Source: Alphaproteobacteria bacterium UBA6178 (GTDB lineage: Bacteria; Pseudomonadota; Alphaproteobacteria; Rickettsiales; UBA3002). Taken from it: a stretch of 64,000 nucleotides of DNA. The stretch lies in the NCBI GenBank assembly GCA_002422205.1, contig DITS01000021.1:1-64000 (forward strand), read 5' to 3'. The notes below the pieces were generated by a model, which had not been told where the DNA came from, did no database searches, and saw nothing but the letters and a program-made list of their open reading frames with translations. The translations under genes and the position numbers were made by a program. Of this stretch, positions 1 to 8,547 are shown one piece after another (the stretch's first letter is position 1; each line of letters starts with the position of its first letter).

Positions 1-429
1 CTCATGCAGCGATTTACCGGCGTCCTGTTCCAAGTGAATCCGCGTTACGCCAATGTCGCGCGTGCTGCCATCGGGCATGTCGAGCGTGATCGTCCCCTTG
101 CCCACAATCGGCTCGAGGAACTGTGAAATCTGATAGCCTTGTGGCAGATCAGCATAAAAATAATTTTTGCGGTCAAACACCGAGCGCAGATTGATTTGCG
201 CCTTGATACCCAAACCGGTACGCACCGCCTGTTGTACGCATATTTCATTGATCACCGGCAACATGCCGGGCATGCCGGCATCGACGAAGGACACATTCTG
301 GTTCGGCTCCGAGCCAAAATCATTCGCCGCGCCCGAGAACAGCTTGGCATTGCTCATCACCTGCGCATGGACTTCCAGCCCGATTACCAGCTCCCAATCA
401 CCTGTATTGCCTTTAATTATATAGCTCAT
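1..429 (-). CDS. gatB: GatB, amidotransferase subunit B (N-terminal part)
   Basis: This is the first 143 codons of the Asp-tRNA(Asn)/Glu-tRNA(Gln) amidotransferase subunit B; the gene runs off the left edge. The translation begins [20 protein letters not shown] and contains the family hallmarks [16 protein letters not shown] and a [17 protein letters not shown] segment of the kinase-like domain that activates the misacylated tRNA. The ATG overlaps the stop of the upstream gene (ATGA, 426-429), so translation is probably coupled within gatC-gatA-x-gatB. GatCAB is needed where GlnRS and/or AsnRS is missing. Family assignment is secure; the C-terminal part is not visible. Confidence 0.96.
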   Translation of the reverse strand, partial: MSYIIKGNTGDWELVIGLEVHAQVMSNAKLFSGAANDFGSEPNQNVSFVDAGMPGMLPVINEICVQQAVRTGLGIKAQINLRSVFDRKNYFYADLPQGYQISQFLEPIVGKGTITLDMPDGSTRDIGVTRIHLEQDAGKSLHE

Positions 430-1049
430 TGTGCAGCGCTCTCCTTCACTTTCAGGCAATAGGCATCTTCGGTTTTCTCGCATCCGCGCTGGGTGCACAT
501 GGCGCCCTCTTCCATGCGTGCGCAATTATTGCAGCCGTCAAACCACGCTTCGCACCATGCGGGTACCACCGGCTCGCCCTTGGCATTATGTACAAAGGGC
601 GCTTTGGTGTTTTTGGGGATGGTCACCGGCGCTTCCTCCGGCTTAATCAGGCGATCGAGCGTGGCCTCGGGCGAGCTGCCTTTTGGCCATTCCACATATT
701 CGTCCTCACAAGGGCTGACGGTGAATTTATCTCCGTCTTTCGCCGCGAATACCACATAGCTTTCGCCATCACGGTAGGGGGTGCCGGCCCCTCCTTTTTG
801 CTGATAATAAATATTGAGCTTTTCACCCACCTTGGTGCCTTTCCAGGCTTTCTGCACGGTAAATTCCACCGGCTTATCTTTGCTAAGCGATGATAGCAGC
901 GCCCCTTGCTTGCTGATATTGGCTTTGCCTTTAAACACCAGATGATGATTTTCGACAAAGGCACGATCGACACTATTCGGCTTGCATTTCAGAGCAAAAG
1001 CAGGAGTCGAAACCATCAACAAGCAGAGGCCTATAACTAAAGCGCGCAT
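426..1049 (-). CDS. Secreted Cys-rich protein, possible NTR/TIMP-like fold
   Basis: A 207-residue protein inserted between gatA and gatB. The chosen ATG (1047-1049) is preceded by AAAGGA and starts right after the gatA stop. Residues 1-19 form a clear signal peptide ending in ...STPAFA. The next 110 residues ([30 protein letters not shown], then a Cys) resemble the pattern of bacterial NTR/TIMP-like OB-fold domains; this is inferred from pattern only. The C-terminal 45 residues are Cys-rich ([30 protein letters not shown]) with about eight cysteines, which suggests disulfides or metal binding in the periplasm. It shares the gat transcript but has no evident link to tRNA amidation. Confidence 0.8.
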   Translation of the reverse strand: MRALVIGLCLLMVSTPAFALKCKPNSVDRAFVENHHLVFKGKANISKQGALLSSLSKDKPVEFTVQKAWKGTKVGEKLNIYYQQKGGAGTPYRDGESYVVFAAKDGDKFTVSPCEDEYVEWPKGSSPEATLDRLIKPEEAPVTIPKNTKAPFVHNAKGEPVVPAWCEAWFDGCNNCARMEEGAMCTQRGCEKTEDAYCLKVKESAAQ

Positions 1050-1050
1050 A

Positions 1051-2526
1051 TTAATATCCTTTCGGGCTGGCGTTGAATCCGGCGGCGCGCTCCAGCACAT
1101 GCGCCACGCGCAGCAATGTCTCTTCGTCAAAGGCACGCCCTATCAATTGCAAACCCAGCGGCAGGCCTTGTGAGTCAAGCCCCACAGGCAGCGACAGGCC
1201 GGGCAGTCCGGCAAGCGATGTCGGCACGGTAAATACATCGTTTAAATACATCGCAATCGGATCATCCTGATTTTCGCCAAAGCCAAAAGCCGCGCTTGGT
1301 GCGGTCGGCGTTAAAATCACATCACAACGCTCATAGGCCTTTTTAAAATCATCGGCGATCAGCGTGCGTACGCGCTGCGCCTTTTTGTAATACGCATCGT
1401 AATAGCCCGCCGATAACACATAAGTGCCAATCATAATCCGGCGCTTGACCTCATGGCCAAAGCCTGCCGCGCGGGTTTTTTCATACATGTCATTCAGCGA
1501 ATCACCCTCATCCATCACACGCAGACCAAAGCGCACGCCATCATAACGCGCGAGGTTCGACGAGCATTCCGCCGGCGCAATCACATAATAGGTCGGCAGC
1601 GCATATTGGGTGTGCGGCAGCGACACATCGACAATGCTCGCGCCCGCATCTTTGAGCATTTGGGCACCTTTATCCCACAGCGCGGCAATTTCGGGGTTCA
1701 TGCCGTCCATGCGGTATTCTTTAGGAATGCCTACGCGCAAACCGCGAATATCCCCCGTCAGTGCCGCTTCTAAATTCGGTACCGCCATCGGCGCGGATGT
1801 CGAGTCTTTCGCGTCATGCCCCATCATGGCTTGCAGAGCGATGGTCACATCGGTCACATTGCGCGCAAATGGCCCCGCCTGATCGAGCGAGCTGGCAAAG
1901 GCCACAATGCCCCAACGCGAGCAGCGGCCATAGGTGGGCTTGATGCCGACAATGCCACAAAATGCTGCTGGTTGACGGATTGAGCCGCCGGTATCCGTTC
2001 CCAATGAAAAAGGCGCCAGATTGGCCGCCACCGCAGATGCTGATCCGCCCGATGAGCCACCCGGTACCAACTCGGTGCCATCGGCGCGTTTCCACGGGTT
2101 TTTGCACGCCCCATAGGCGCTGGTTTCGTTCGACGAGCCCATCGCAAATTCGTCCATGTTGGTTTTGCCCAGCATCACCGCGCCCGCATCAAATAATTTG
2201 GTGGTGATCGTCGATTCATATTCGGGGCGGAAATCCTTTAAAATTTTCGACGCCGCCGTGGAGAGCGCACCTTTGGTGCAAAATAAGTCCTTCACCCCCA
2301 CCGGCACCCCTTCCAGCGCGCCGCCTTCACCTTTTGCCAGTTTGGCATCGGCTGCATCGGCTTGCCTGCGCGCAATCTCCGGCGTTATTTCGGTATAGGC
2401 ATTCAGCGTGGCATTGTGTTTTTCGATTGCGGCCAGATGCGCATCCGCCAGCTCGCGCGCGGTGAATGATTTGGCACGCAACCCATCGCGCATGGCCGCT
2501 AGTGTCAGTGTGGTTAATTCGCTCAT
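1051..2526 (-). CDS. gatA: GatA, amidotransferase subunit A
   Basis: A 491-residue amidase that releases ammonia from glutamine for transamidation of Glu-tRNA(Gln)/Asp-tRNA(Asn). It has the amidase-signature catalytic core: Lys in [14 protein letters not shown], the Ser-rich loop [14 protein letters not shown] and the nucleophile region [15 protein letters not shown]. Length is normal for GatA. It lies 9 bases downstream of gatC and is followed by the secreted protein and gatB, so it is part of one minus-strand operon. No unusual residues were seen. Confidence 0.98.
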   Translation of the reverse strand: MSELTTLTLAAMRDGLRAKSFTARELADAHLAAIEKHNATLNAYTEITPEIARRQADAADAKLAKGEGGALEGVPVGVKDLFCTKGALSTAASKILKDFRPEYESTITTKLFDAGAVMLGKTNMDEFAMGSSNETSAYGACKNPWKRADGTELVPGGSSGGSASAVAANLAPFSLGTDTGGSIRQPAAFCGIVGIKPTYGRCSRWGIVAFASSLDQAGPFARNVTDVTIALQAMMGHDAKDSTSAPMAVPNLEAALTGDIRGLRVGIPKEYRMDGMNPEIAALWDKGAQMLKDAGASIVDVSLPHTQYALPTYYVIAPAECSSNLARYDGVRFGLRVMDEGDSLNDMYEKTRAAGFGHEVKRRIMIGTYVLSAGYYDAYYKKAQRVRTLIADDFKKAYERCDVILTPTAPSAAFGFGENQDDPIAMYLNDVFTVPTSLAGLPGLSLPVGLDSQGLPLGLQLIGRAFDEETLLRVAHVLERAAGFNASPKGY

Positions 2527-2535
2527 GGGGGATTC

Positions 2536-2823
2536 CTACTCTAACACTTTGGGGACAACAAAACAGCCATAGTCCGACATCGGCGCATTGGCGAGCACCT
2601 GCTGTTGAATCTCACCGTCCGTCACCACATCGGCGCGCATCGGCAGCGTCAGATTCGCCACCGACGTCATCTGCTCGACGCCATCGGTATTGACTTCCTG
2701 CAACTGCTCCACCCAGTGCAAAATACCATTAATTTCGTGGGTGAAATGCTCCACTTCCGCCGCGTCCATGCGCAGGCGGGCAAGTTTGGCAATTTTTTGT
2801 GTGTCTTTGGTGGTTAGCGCCAT
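2536..2823 (-). CDS. gatC: GatC, amidotransferase subunit C
   Basis: A 95-residue GatC. It begins MALTTKDTQKIAKLARLRMD, carries the typical HWVEQLQEVNTDGVEQM segment, and ends with the usual acidic tail. The small subunit wraps GatA and GatB and stabilises the complex. It is first in the minus-strand gat operon, with the promoter presumably between 2824 and 3039, where inverted repeats also lie. Confidence 0.95.
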   Translation of the reverse strand: MALTTKDTQKIAKLARLRMDAAEVEHFTHEINGILHWVEQLQEVNTDGVEQMTSVANLTLPMRADVVTDGEIQQQVLANAPMSDYGCFVVPKVLE

Positions 2824-2867
2824 AAGTGTCCTGTGGTTACGTTATTTCCGCTTTGATCTGGCTGTAT

Positions 2868-2946
2868 TTCATCCTGTTGTCACCCCGTCGCATGACGGGG
2901 TCTGGCCTTTTAAGGCCGGATGCCGTGACAAGCACGGCATGACAGA
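2868..2946. repeat. Intergenic palindromic repeat cluster
   Basis: Three adjacent hairpins lie between divergent gatC and ruvX: CACCCCGTC/GACGGGGT, the self-complementary GGCCTTTTAAGGCC, and ATGCCGTG/CACGGCAT. A related CACCCCGTCGCA sequence recurs at about 13591, so this belongs to a dispersed family. Directly after it (2968-3000) is a run of ACTAG/CCACT-like imperfect repeats. Confidence 0.75.
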
Positions 2947-3039
2947 GATAAATACCCTGCTGACCTAGCGGGTGACTTGCCACTAGTCACTAGCCACTCC
3001 CCGCTGGCATTGCAAGCGCAAATGCTTTATGCAAGGCGC

Positions 3040-3501
3040 ATGTTAGTTGCAGATATACAGGAATTTAGCGCACAGCTGCCCGTCGACGGGCGGCTGATAG
3101 GGCTGGATCATGGCAGTAAAACGATTGGCGTGGCGCTCAGCGACGCGTTGCGCGGCATGGCCAGCCCGCTTGAGACCATCAACAAACGCAAATTCTCTGC
3201 CGATGTGGAGCGGTTAAAAGCCATTGTAACACAAGAAAAAGTAGCCGGTTTTGTGATAGGCTATCCGCTCAATATGGACGGGTCTGAAGGTGAGCGCTGC
3301 CAATCCGTGCGCGCGTTTGTGCGCAATCTCGAAGTACATTTTGACCTGCCGATTTTGCTGTGGGACGAGCGCCTTTCCTCCTCCACCGCGACTGATCAGA
3401 TGATTACCTCAGGCGTGCGCGCCGCGCGCCGCAGCGATAAAATCGACAAAATCGCCGCCGCCGTGATTTTGCAAGGCATGCTGGAGCATCTGCAAAAGTG
3501 A
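3040..3501 (+). CDS. ruvX: RuvX/YqgF, RNase H-fold nuclease
   Basis: The 153-residue product has the YqgF fold: LIGLDHGSKTIGVALSD (first catalytic Asp), FVIGYPLNMDGSEG, and LLWDERLSSSTATDQM (second acidic site). The family acts as a Holliday-junction resolvase candidate and in 16S rRNA 5'-end maturation. The reading frame stays open upstream to a TTG at 2977, but that extension crosses low-complexity repeats. The ATG at 3040, preceded by AAGG, gives normal length. A third option is ATG 3022. It is probably monocistronic or read with the NDUFS4-like gene 53 bases downstream. Confidence 0.93.
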   Translation: MLVADIQEFSAQLPVDGRLIGLDHGSKTIGVALSDALRGMASPLETINKRKFSADVERLKAIVTQEKVAGFVIGYPLNMDGSEGERCQSVRAFVRNLEVHFDLPILLWDERLSSSTATDQMITSGVRAARRSDKIDKIAAAVILQGMLEHLQK

Positions 3502-3520
3502 TGTTGCAGCCTCATGCACA

Positions 3521-3541
3521 TTGCTATTATACTAATAGCAA
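3521..3541 (+). promoter_or_regulatory. Perfect inverted repeat before NDUFS4-like gene
   Basis: TTGCTATTA-TAC-TAATAGCAA: 9-base perfect arms with a 3-base spacer, ending 13 bases before the ATG at 3555 and abutting the CAGGAG ribosome site. It could be an operator or a small 5'-UTR hairpin affecting translation. The symmetry is seen; the function is inferred. Confidence 0.45.
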
Positions 3542-3554
3542 CAGGAGCTGAATT

Positions 3555-3857
3555 ATGAGCGTGAAAGCAAAAATTTACCGTCCGGCCAAAACCGCCATGC
3601 AATCGGGCAAGCGCAAAACCAAATATTGGGTGTTTGAATATATGCCCGTGGTGAAAAACACGCCGGAGCCGTTAATGGGCTGGAATTCGGGCGGCACCTT
3701 GCAGCAAGTGCGGCTGGAATTTAATACCGCCAATGAGGCAATTGCCTATGCTAATAAAAAAGGCATCCCCTATGAGGTGTTGGAGCCGCATTCACGCGTC
3801 GTGCATCCCAAATCCTACACCAATAATTTCGCCTATAACCGCCGCACGGCGTTTTAG
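3555..3857 (+). CDS. NDUFS4-like complex I accessory subunit
   Basis: This 100-residue protein matches the ETC complex I conserved-region family (bacterial homologue of mitochondrial NDUFS4/18 kDa subunit): AKIYRPAKTAMQSGKRKTKYWVFEY-type N-terminus cut to visible features, a MGWNSGGT-like loop, FNTANEAIAYANKKGIPYEV, and the C-terminal NNFAYNRRTAF signature. It is thought to assist assembly or stability of NADH dehydrogenase at the inner membrane and is characteristic of Alphaproteobacteria. The start is supported by CAGGAG. Confidence 0.92.
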   Translation: MSVKAKIYRPAKTAMQSGKRKTKYWVFEYMPVVKNTPEPLMGWNSGGTLQQVRLEFNTANEAIAYANKKGIPYEVLEPHSRVVHPKSYTNNFAYNRRTAF

Positions 3858-3867
3858 GAGGGGTTTT

Positions 3868-3946
3868 TACGCTTGCTCCCGCTACGGCCTACTGGCCTTG
3901 TGCGATGAACCTAAGCGCTTACGCGCACTAAAGACTTGGACTACTG
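3868..3946. repeat. Dispersed repeat, copy 1
   Basis: This stretch (from ...CTCCCGCTACG through ATGAACCTAA to ACTAAAG) closely resembles 28064-28135: the blocks CTCCCGCTACG, ATGAACCTAA and ACTAAAG-CT-GGACT are shared in the same order and near-identical spacing. Both copies are intergenic and downstream of plus-strand genes. Confidence 0.6.
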
Positions 3947-3952
3947 TCCTCG

Positions 3953-4004
3953 CCCCCACCCCTGCGTCATTCCCGCGCAAGCGGGAATGACGCAGGGGTG
4001 GGGG
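3953..4004. repeat. Perfect 24-bp-arm palindrome
   Basis: The 24-base arms at 3953-3976 and 3981-4004 are exact reverse complements separated by GCAA. The inner part contains GTCATTCCCGC, the core of the repeat family found at 17824-17891 and inside queA at 63909-63935. It could form a very stable hairpin; there is no proper T-run, so use as a terminator is uncertain. Confidence 0.85.
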
Positions 4005-4017
4005 CCCTTTCTTGCTT

Positions 4018-4060
4018 CCTAAAACCTAAAACCTAAAACCTGTAACCTAAAACCCATAAA
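4018..4060. repeat. Heptanucleotide tandem repeat
   Basis: About six units of CCTAAAA, the later ones degenerate (one GTAACCT), follow the 3953-4004 palindrome. Confidence 0.8.
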
Positions 4061-4070
4061 ACCCAACCCT

Positions 4071-4095
4071 TTACCAAATTGTCATAATTTGGTAA
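4071..4095 (+). promoter_or_regulatory. Inverted repeat upstream of DUF2610 gene
   Basis: TTACCAAATT-GTCAT-AATTTGGTAA has 10-base perfect arms, centred about 66 bases before the ATG at 4149. It resembles a dimeric-regulator operator. A TATAGT followed by TGGTAGGGT (4107-4120) lies just downstream and could be a -10 region; the same TGGTAGGGT occurs at the same distance before the gene at 18058. Confidence 0.45.
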
Positions 4096-4148
4096 CATTT
4101 CTACTGTATAGTGGTAGGGTGAAAAGCTCTAGATTTAAGGACCTTGGC

Positions 4149-4565
4149 ATGAAACGATTTACTGTCCCTTGCGATTTTAACGGTGTGAAGCACCCCTTCC
4201 ACGTCTATATCGGCGAGCCGCACCCGAAAAAGCACCCGCTGCAGTTTCAGGCATGGTGGCTATCGTCGGAGCGTGGCGGCACCATTCCGCAAGACGTGAT
4301 GGACAGCTTCGAAAAGCTGTTCAAAATTTCACAGGAAAACAATGTATCCTTCGAGGATTTATGCGTTTACGCGCTCGGAACCGCAGCCGAAGAAAATGCG
4401 GCAGCGCCCGCCAGCGTGCAAGAGCCTGCCGCGCCCATCGATACCCCCGGCATGGAAGAAGAGCCCGAGGATAGCTATAACGATAGCGGCAGCAATGCGG
4501 CTCCGGCGGATAACGGCTCGAGCGCCGTGGCCAACAACCCCGTTCCCCCACCCCGAACCGATTAG
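4149..4565 (+). CDS. DUF2610 domain protein
   Basis: The 138-residue product has an N-terminal domain of about 80 residues (MKRFTVPCDFNGVKHPFHVY, then ERGGTIPQDVMDSFEKL and NVSFEDLCVYALG) that I recognise as DUF2610, a family described mainly from Rickettsiales. The last 55 residues are Ala/Glu/Pro-rich and probably disordered. Function is unknown. The start at 4149 has AAGGA upstream. An in-frame ATG at 4089 lies within the inverted repeat and is less likely. Only 9 bases separate it from the next gene, which suggests co-transcription. Confidence 0.82.
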   Translation: MKRFTVPCDFNGVKHPFHVYIGEPHPKKHPLQFQAWWLSSERGGTIPQDVMDSFEKLFKISQENNVSFEDLCVYALGTAAEENAAAPASVQEPAAPIDTPGMEEEPEDSYNDSGSNAAPADNGSSAVANNPVPPPRTD

Positions 4566-4574
4566 AGCGCATCC

Positions 4575-6464
4575 ATGGCGAATAATACGACCTTTGAGTT
4601 TGAGAGCGGCACACCGGCAGGGGTGAACACCGAGTATGACGAGCTGATTCACGAGCTACAGGATCGCAGGGACTATTGGAAAAACCGCCGCGAGGTGCGC
4701 GAAGGTTTCGCGCAAGCCGAACGTGCGGTAAATTACATTCAGGGCGCAGGCAAATTCATCATTCCGCGTCATAATACCTGGGCGGCACATCACATGCTGG
4801 TGACCGATCCCATTTATAATCTGGATTATTCGCCATCGAGCTATCCGTTTTTTGACCAGCGTATTCATGAGCGTGTCGATTATGCGCCATTTTATGATGC
4901 GGCTGATCGCAAATATGCCGCTTATGACGTGCTGCGCGAAAATGTCGCTATCATGCGCAATTATGTGATGAGCGAATTTTTCCCCGATGGTAGCGTCGAT
5001 AAAGAGGATCAACGCAAAGTGCGTCAAATGGCGCAAATTGCTGATTTCATCGGCAACGGCCTCAATAATGACCGGCTACTGCGCAATCCATTCAAACCGC
5101 GTATCAGTATGGAGCGCGCCAATATGCCCGGCACCGGCGCGCAATATCTTTATGAGCAAATCAAAAAGCAGGAAACCTACTATAACTGGATGATGCCGAT
5201 TCTGCTGCCGATTTATTTTGTCACAGGGCGCACTTATAAAAACTGGGGTTTGCCTTCACTGGAAGACTCTCCCTTCAGCGATCACGCGTTGCGTCAGCCG
5301 CCGCCCACCTCAGTGCAGCAGCTTAGCGATGAGGAATTGCTTGATCTGTGCAGCCGCGTCGATAAGGGCCATGCGCCGCATTCGGTGTCGCATGCCTATG
5401 CCGAAGGGTTAAACCAAATCGGTGACGGCTTCGCCCATGCCAGCCACATGCAGCAAGGGGTTGATAGTCTGCAAGAGCCCACCAAGCGTGAATCGGTCGA
5501 GCTGGCCAAAGAAATCCTGCGCAAATTAAAAGTCAAAATCGGCGAGGCGCTGATTAATAATGGCCTGACCCCGGTGGCCGTCAATAATTTTACCATTCTT
5601 GAGTCCCTCAAAGGCGTGGTGCAGGTCTATGAATATCACCTACAAAAGCTGGCATTGCAGGATAATCATATCCTGGAAAATCCCGCCATCCGCCAAGCAG
5701 CGGATGCGATTGGCAAATTCGGTTTTGTGGCCAAAATGGAAGCGCTGCGTATCGCGGAATCCTCGCAGGATACCTCGCTGGTGCGCGCCTTGCGTGAAGA
5801 ATTGTTACGCCTACCTGCGCATTGGCAGCACCCCAAAGAGCTGAAATTCAAAGAGCTGTTAGGCCAGATCGAAAGCGGCATGGACACGGTGGTGATGCGC
5901 ATGGCGCAGCTGGCTGATCATGACCCCACCTCGCAGGCATGGTTGGGATTTGACAAAAAAGACGCGCCGCTGATGATGGACACCTCGATGGAGCGCAAGA
6001 GCGAGCCCTTAAATAAGGCCATGCAGAATGATGCGTATTTCCGTGATTTGAATGCGCAGCGTCTGCAAAATCAGGCCGCGCAACAAGCCAATGCGCAAAG
6101 CGTCACCGCGCGCAATCAGCAATCGCAGGGTATGGCGCAATCGCCTGCTGCTGCCGCCAGTCGCACGCCGTCTCCCGCTGGCAATAATAAAATGGGCAGC
6201 CTGATAGACGACGCATCGGTCGCGACATTGCGTAACAGCATGAAAACTGATCCCAACGCCGCCGCGGTCAAAGTCGCCCAGCAGCAACGTCAGGCGATCA
6301 TCAACCGCGAGCGCGAACGCCGCGCGCAGGCTGAGCGTCAGTCCAAAATGAAAACGGTGGAGGCCGTGAATCGCGCCAATCAACGCGACGACAAACAAGC
6401 GTTGGATCAGATCGAAGCACCGCTGAGCAATCCCAATAAAAAGAATCCTACGCGGGGGATATAA
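4575..6464 (+). CDS. Unknown 629-residue protein, partner of DUF2610 gene
   Basis: I do not recognise this protein. Residues 1-230 are mixed, with many aromatic residues (WAAHHMLVTDPIYNL, YYNWMMPILLPIYFV, the latter hydrophobic and possibly a membrane-associated segment). The middle (about 240-450) looks all-helical. Residues about 480-629 are low-complexity, rich in Gln, Ala, Arg and Lys, with coiled-coil character (RQAIINRERERRAQAERQ). There is no signal peptide. The C-terminal tail is basic. It probably forms an operon with the DUF2610 gene. Its end overlaps the convergent kinase gene by 17 bases. Confidence 0.8.
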   Translation: MANNTTFEFESGTPAGVNTEYDELIHELQDRRDYWKNRREVREGFAQAERAVNYIQGAGKFIIPRHNTWAAHHMLVTDPIYNLDYSPSSYPFFDQRIHERVDYAPFYDAADRKYAAYDVLRENVAIMRNYVMSEFFPDGSVDKEDQRKVRQMAQIADFIGNGLNNDRLLRNPFKPRISMERANMPGTGAQYLYEQIKKQETYYNWMMPILLPIYFVTGRTYKNWGLPSLEDSPFSDHALRQPPPTSVQQLSDEELLDLCSRVDKGHAPHSVSHAYAEGLNQIGDGFAHASHMQQGVDSLQEPTKRESVELAKEILRKLKVKIGEALINNGLTPVAVNNFTILESLKGVVQVYEYHLQKLALQDNHILENPAIRQAADAIGKFGFVAKMEALRIAESSQDTSLVRALREELLRLPAHWQHPKELKFKELLGQIESGMDTVVMRMAQLADHDPTSQAWLGFDKKDAPLMMDTSMERKSEPLNKAMQNDAYFRDLNAQRLQNQAAQQANAQSVTARNQQSQGMAQSPAAAASRTPSPAGNNKMGSLIDDASVATLRNSMKTDPNAAAVKVAQQQRQAIINRERERRAQAERQSKMKTVEAVNRANQRDDKQALDQIEAPLSNPNKKNPTRGI

Positions 6465-7515
6465 CCATTTCTCCCTGCCCCTGCAACTGACGCATCGGGT
6501 GCTTCGCTCGCAGCCACACAGCCACATCTTGTTTGATTTGCCGCCAGTCTGCTGCATGTTTATGGTGGTGATTTAACGGCTGAATTACCGCAGCCCTCGC
6601 CGTATATTCCGTCATAGCGTGAGGAAATTCTTTGCGCTCAATGGGGGTGAGCGGACGTACTTCATTGTAGCCCTGCAAAAACATATCTGCTTGATCGGGT
6701 TTAAAGTATTCATGCCCGTCTGGGTCAGCAACCACTGAATGACTCATAATAGTGCGCACTACTTCATGAAGTAATGCCCCTGGTCGGCTTAGCTCCCAAT
6801 CAATTATTTGGAAGTTTTCATCCTTATCCAGCAAAATATTATGGGCATTTAAATCGCCATGAAGAATACCATTGGGCAAATCTTTCCTTTCCACAAGGGC
6901 TTTAGACTTATTATTGCGCATGGCGGCCACATCTTTCCAACTAGGTCCATTTGGGTTAAAAGCATTGCTTGCCAAGCGCGAGCTTAGCGCTCGTACACGC
7001 TTTAAAATTGGTGGCTTAGACTTCTCTTTTGCTTCACATTGCTGCGCAACATCTACATCCAATCTCATCCCCACCAAATGTAATTTTCCTACCAAACGTC
7101 CCAATTGACGCATTTGCTCATCAGTAGGGTTTTGCATGTAGTGCGCATCTTCAATCACAGGCTTAATTTTAAAACATAAGCCATCAGGCAACTCCTCTAC
7201 GCTACCAATGGGTTTAGGCGTAGGGACGCCCGCGTCTGCCATTTTATTTTGAATGTCGAGAATGCTTGTTGGAGGCAAGAAATTCTTTTTATGTGGCCAA
7301 TCATGCGTGTGCTCCACCGATACAATAAAATCCACCGCCTCACCATTTTGCATACAATGCAGTCGCAAGGTTTGACGCGATATACCGCCCGAGAGCGCTT
7401 CATAAGGATGCTGCGCATTAATCGTTACATCGGGATAACCATTCTCTCTTAAATGGCTTTCAAACCGTGGTAGAAATGATTCTTTAATCCGCGGTTTTGG
7501 AAAAACGACATGCAT
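6448..7515 (-). CDS. Aminoglycoside phosphotransferase (APH)-family kinase
   Basis: A 355-residue protein with the APH/choline-kinase catalytic motifs: Brenner loop GILHGDLNAHNILLD (Asp base and Asn), and FQIIDWELSRPG supplying the metal-binding Asp. The substrate is not evident; homologues act on aminoglycosides, homoserine, fructosamines or choline. The start codon overlaps the stop of the upstream gene by one base (TAATG at 7517-7513), so the two are translationally coupled. Confidence 0.8.
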   Translation of the reverse strand: MHVVFPKPRIKESFLPRFESHLRENGYPDVTINAQHPYEALSGGISRQTLRLHCMQNGEAVDFIVSVEHTHDWPHKKNFLPPTSILDIQNKMADAGVPTPKPIGSVEELPDGLCFKIKPVIEDAHYMQNPTDEQMRQLGRLVGKLHLVGMRLDVDVAQQCEAKEKSKPPILKRVRALSSRLASNAFNPNGPSWKDVAAMRNNKSKALVERKDLPNGILHGDLNAHNILLDKDENFQIIDWELSRPGALLHEVVRTIMSHSVVADPDGHEYFKPDQADMFLQGYNEVRPLTPIERKEFPHAMTEYTARAAVIQPLNHHHKHAADWRQIKQDVAVWLRAKHPMRQLQGQGEMVISPA

Positions 7516-8438
7516 TACCCAATCCCCAGCGATTGCACCACGCTACGCCATGCTTGCAACAAGCTGGTGCTGATATGTGAGTCGGGCGTAGCGGTTGCGG
7601 CATGTTTGGCATCGTCCGCCTGCAGCGCTTCCAGCAAATCTGCGGAGCGGATGATTTTTTCCTCATCCATTAAATACGCATATTCCGGCGGGAAGGTCGC
7701 CTTGCCGGTTTCGGCCACAATGCGGCGCAAATCCGCATAGGCGTCGCGCTCGGTATGGTATAAATCCACATGCGCCACATGCAGGCCCGCATCCTTTAAA
7801 TATTCATCAATATCCTTGTCCGTATTCATATGTTCATTGCCAATCAGCAGCAGTGCTTTGCCGCCTGCGCTTCGGTGCTGCTCGGTAATACGCTGTGCTA
7901 TCTGCGGGTTGATCTCGTCGCGCGCCTGTTTCCACTGGGCATAGGCTTCTTCATATTCCACCCGCACTTCGGGGCTGAGCGTGCTTAAATATTGTTCGCG
8001 CCCTTCCAGCCCGCCTCGTTTGGTATGTTCGCGCACCTGCTCGCGTACCGCAGCAAAATCGGGGAAGCGGTCACGCACCGCATCGGCGGGGGTTTTATCA
8101 TCGGCGAATTGCACGCTCAGGCCGCATTTCAGCGCCGCATGCACCAGCATGCCGTAGGCATCAGCGCTTTTAAGCTTGGTGGTGTCACGGAAAAATTGTT
8201 GCAGCGCCTCCACCGATGCATCGGGGTGCTGCGCGATAAAACCGGCAAAAGCCGCCTGATGCTTTTGCTCCACTTCAAGCCATAACGACGTCACGCCTTC
8301 TTGGGTGAGTGCGGGCAGCAAATCGGCCACGCATTGTTTGATCGACGGATCACGGTGATTGGTATCGCCGAGTAACAGCACATCGGCACGCTGCATCAGC
8401 GCGCGGAAAAACTTTTCCATGGGTGGTTTTATGCTCAT
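7515..8438 (-). CDS. Unknown protein, possible TraB/ChaN/EreA-like fold
   Basis: A 307-residue cytosolic protein. The N-terminal [17 protein letters not shown] and the later [17 protein letters not shown] recall the paired G-x-x-H motifs of the TraB/ChaN/erythromycin-esterase-like superfamily, but the resemblance is weak and I do not claim activity. It is first in a two-gene minus-strand unit with the APH-like kinase and divergent from nadA. Confidence 0.6.
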   Translation of the reverse strand: MSIKPPMEKFFRALMQRADVLLLGDTNHRDPSIKQCVADLLPALTQEGVTSLWLEVEQKHQAAFAGFIAQHPDASVEALQQFFRDTTKLKSADAYGMLVHAALKCGLSVQFADDKTPADAVRDRFPDFAAVREQVREHTKRGGLEGREQYLSTLSPEVRVEYEEAYAQWKQARDEINPQIAQRITEQHRSAGGKALLLIGNEHMNTDKDIDEYLKDAGLHVAHVDLYHTERDAYADLRRIVAETGKATFPPEYAYLMDEEKIIRSADLLEALQADDAKHAATATPDSHISTSLLQAWRSVVQSLGIG

Positions 8439-8547
8439 ACGTCATTTTAACCTGCTGATAACCGGCTGGATAGCAGCATTTTATGACATTTTGGCGTCAA
8501 TCGTGGCATCGCGCAAAAACGTTGTAAATCAATGCAAATCACATTAT

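Noticed and set aside
2977..3039. Upstream TTG start for ruvX
   Set aside because: The extension covers repeat-rich intergenic DNA and is not needed for the family's normal length.
8447..8465. TTAA-N7-ATAA near the start of the minus-strand gene ending at 8438
   Set aside because: One half does not match and the site is too close to the start codon.
8359..8547. N-terminal extension of nadA
   Set aside because: It overlaps the divergent gene's start and has no NadA homology; the frame is open by chance.
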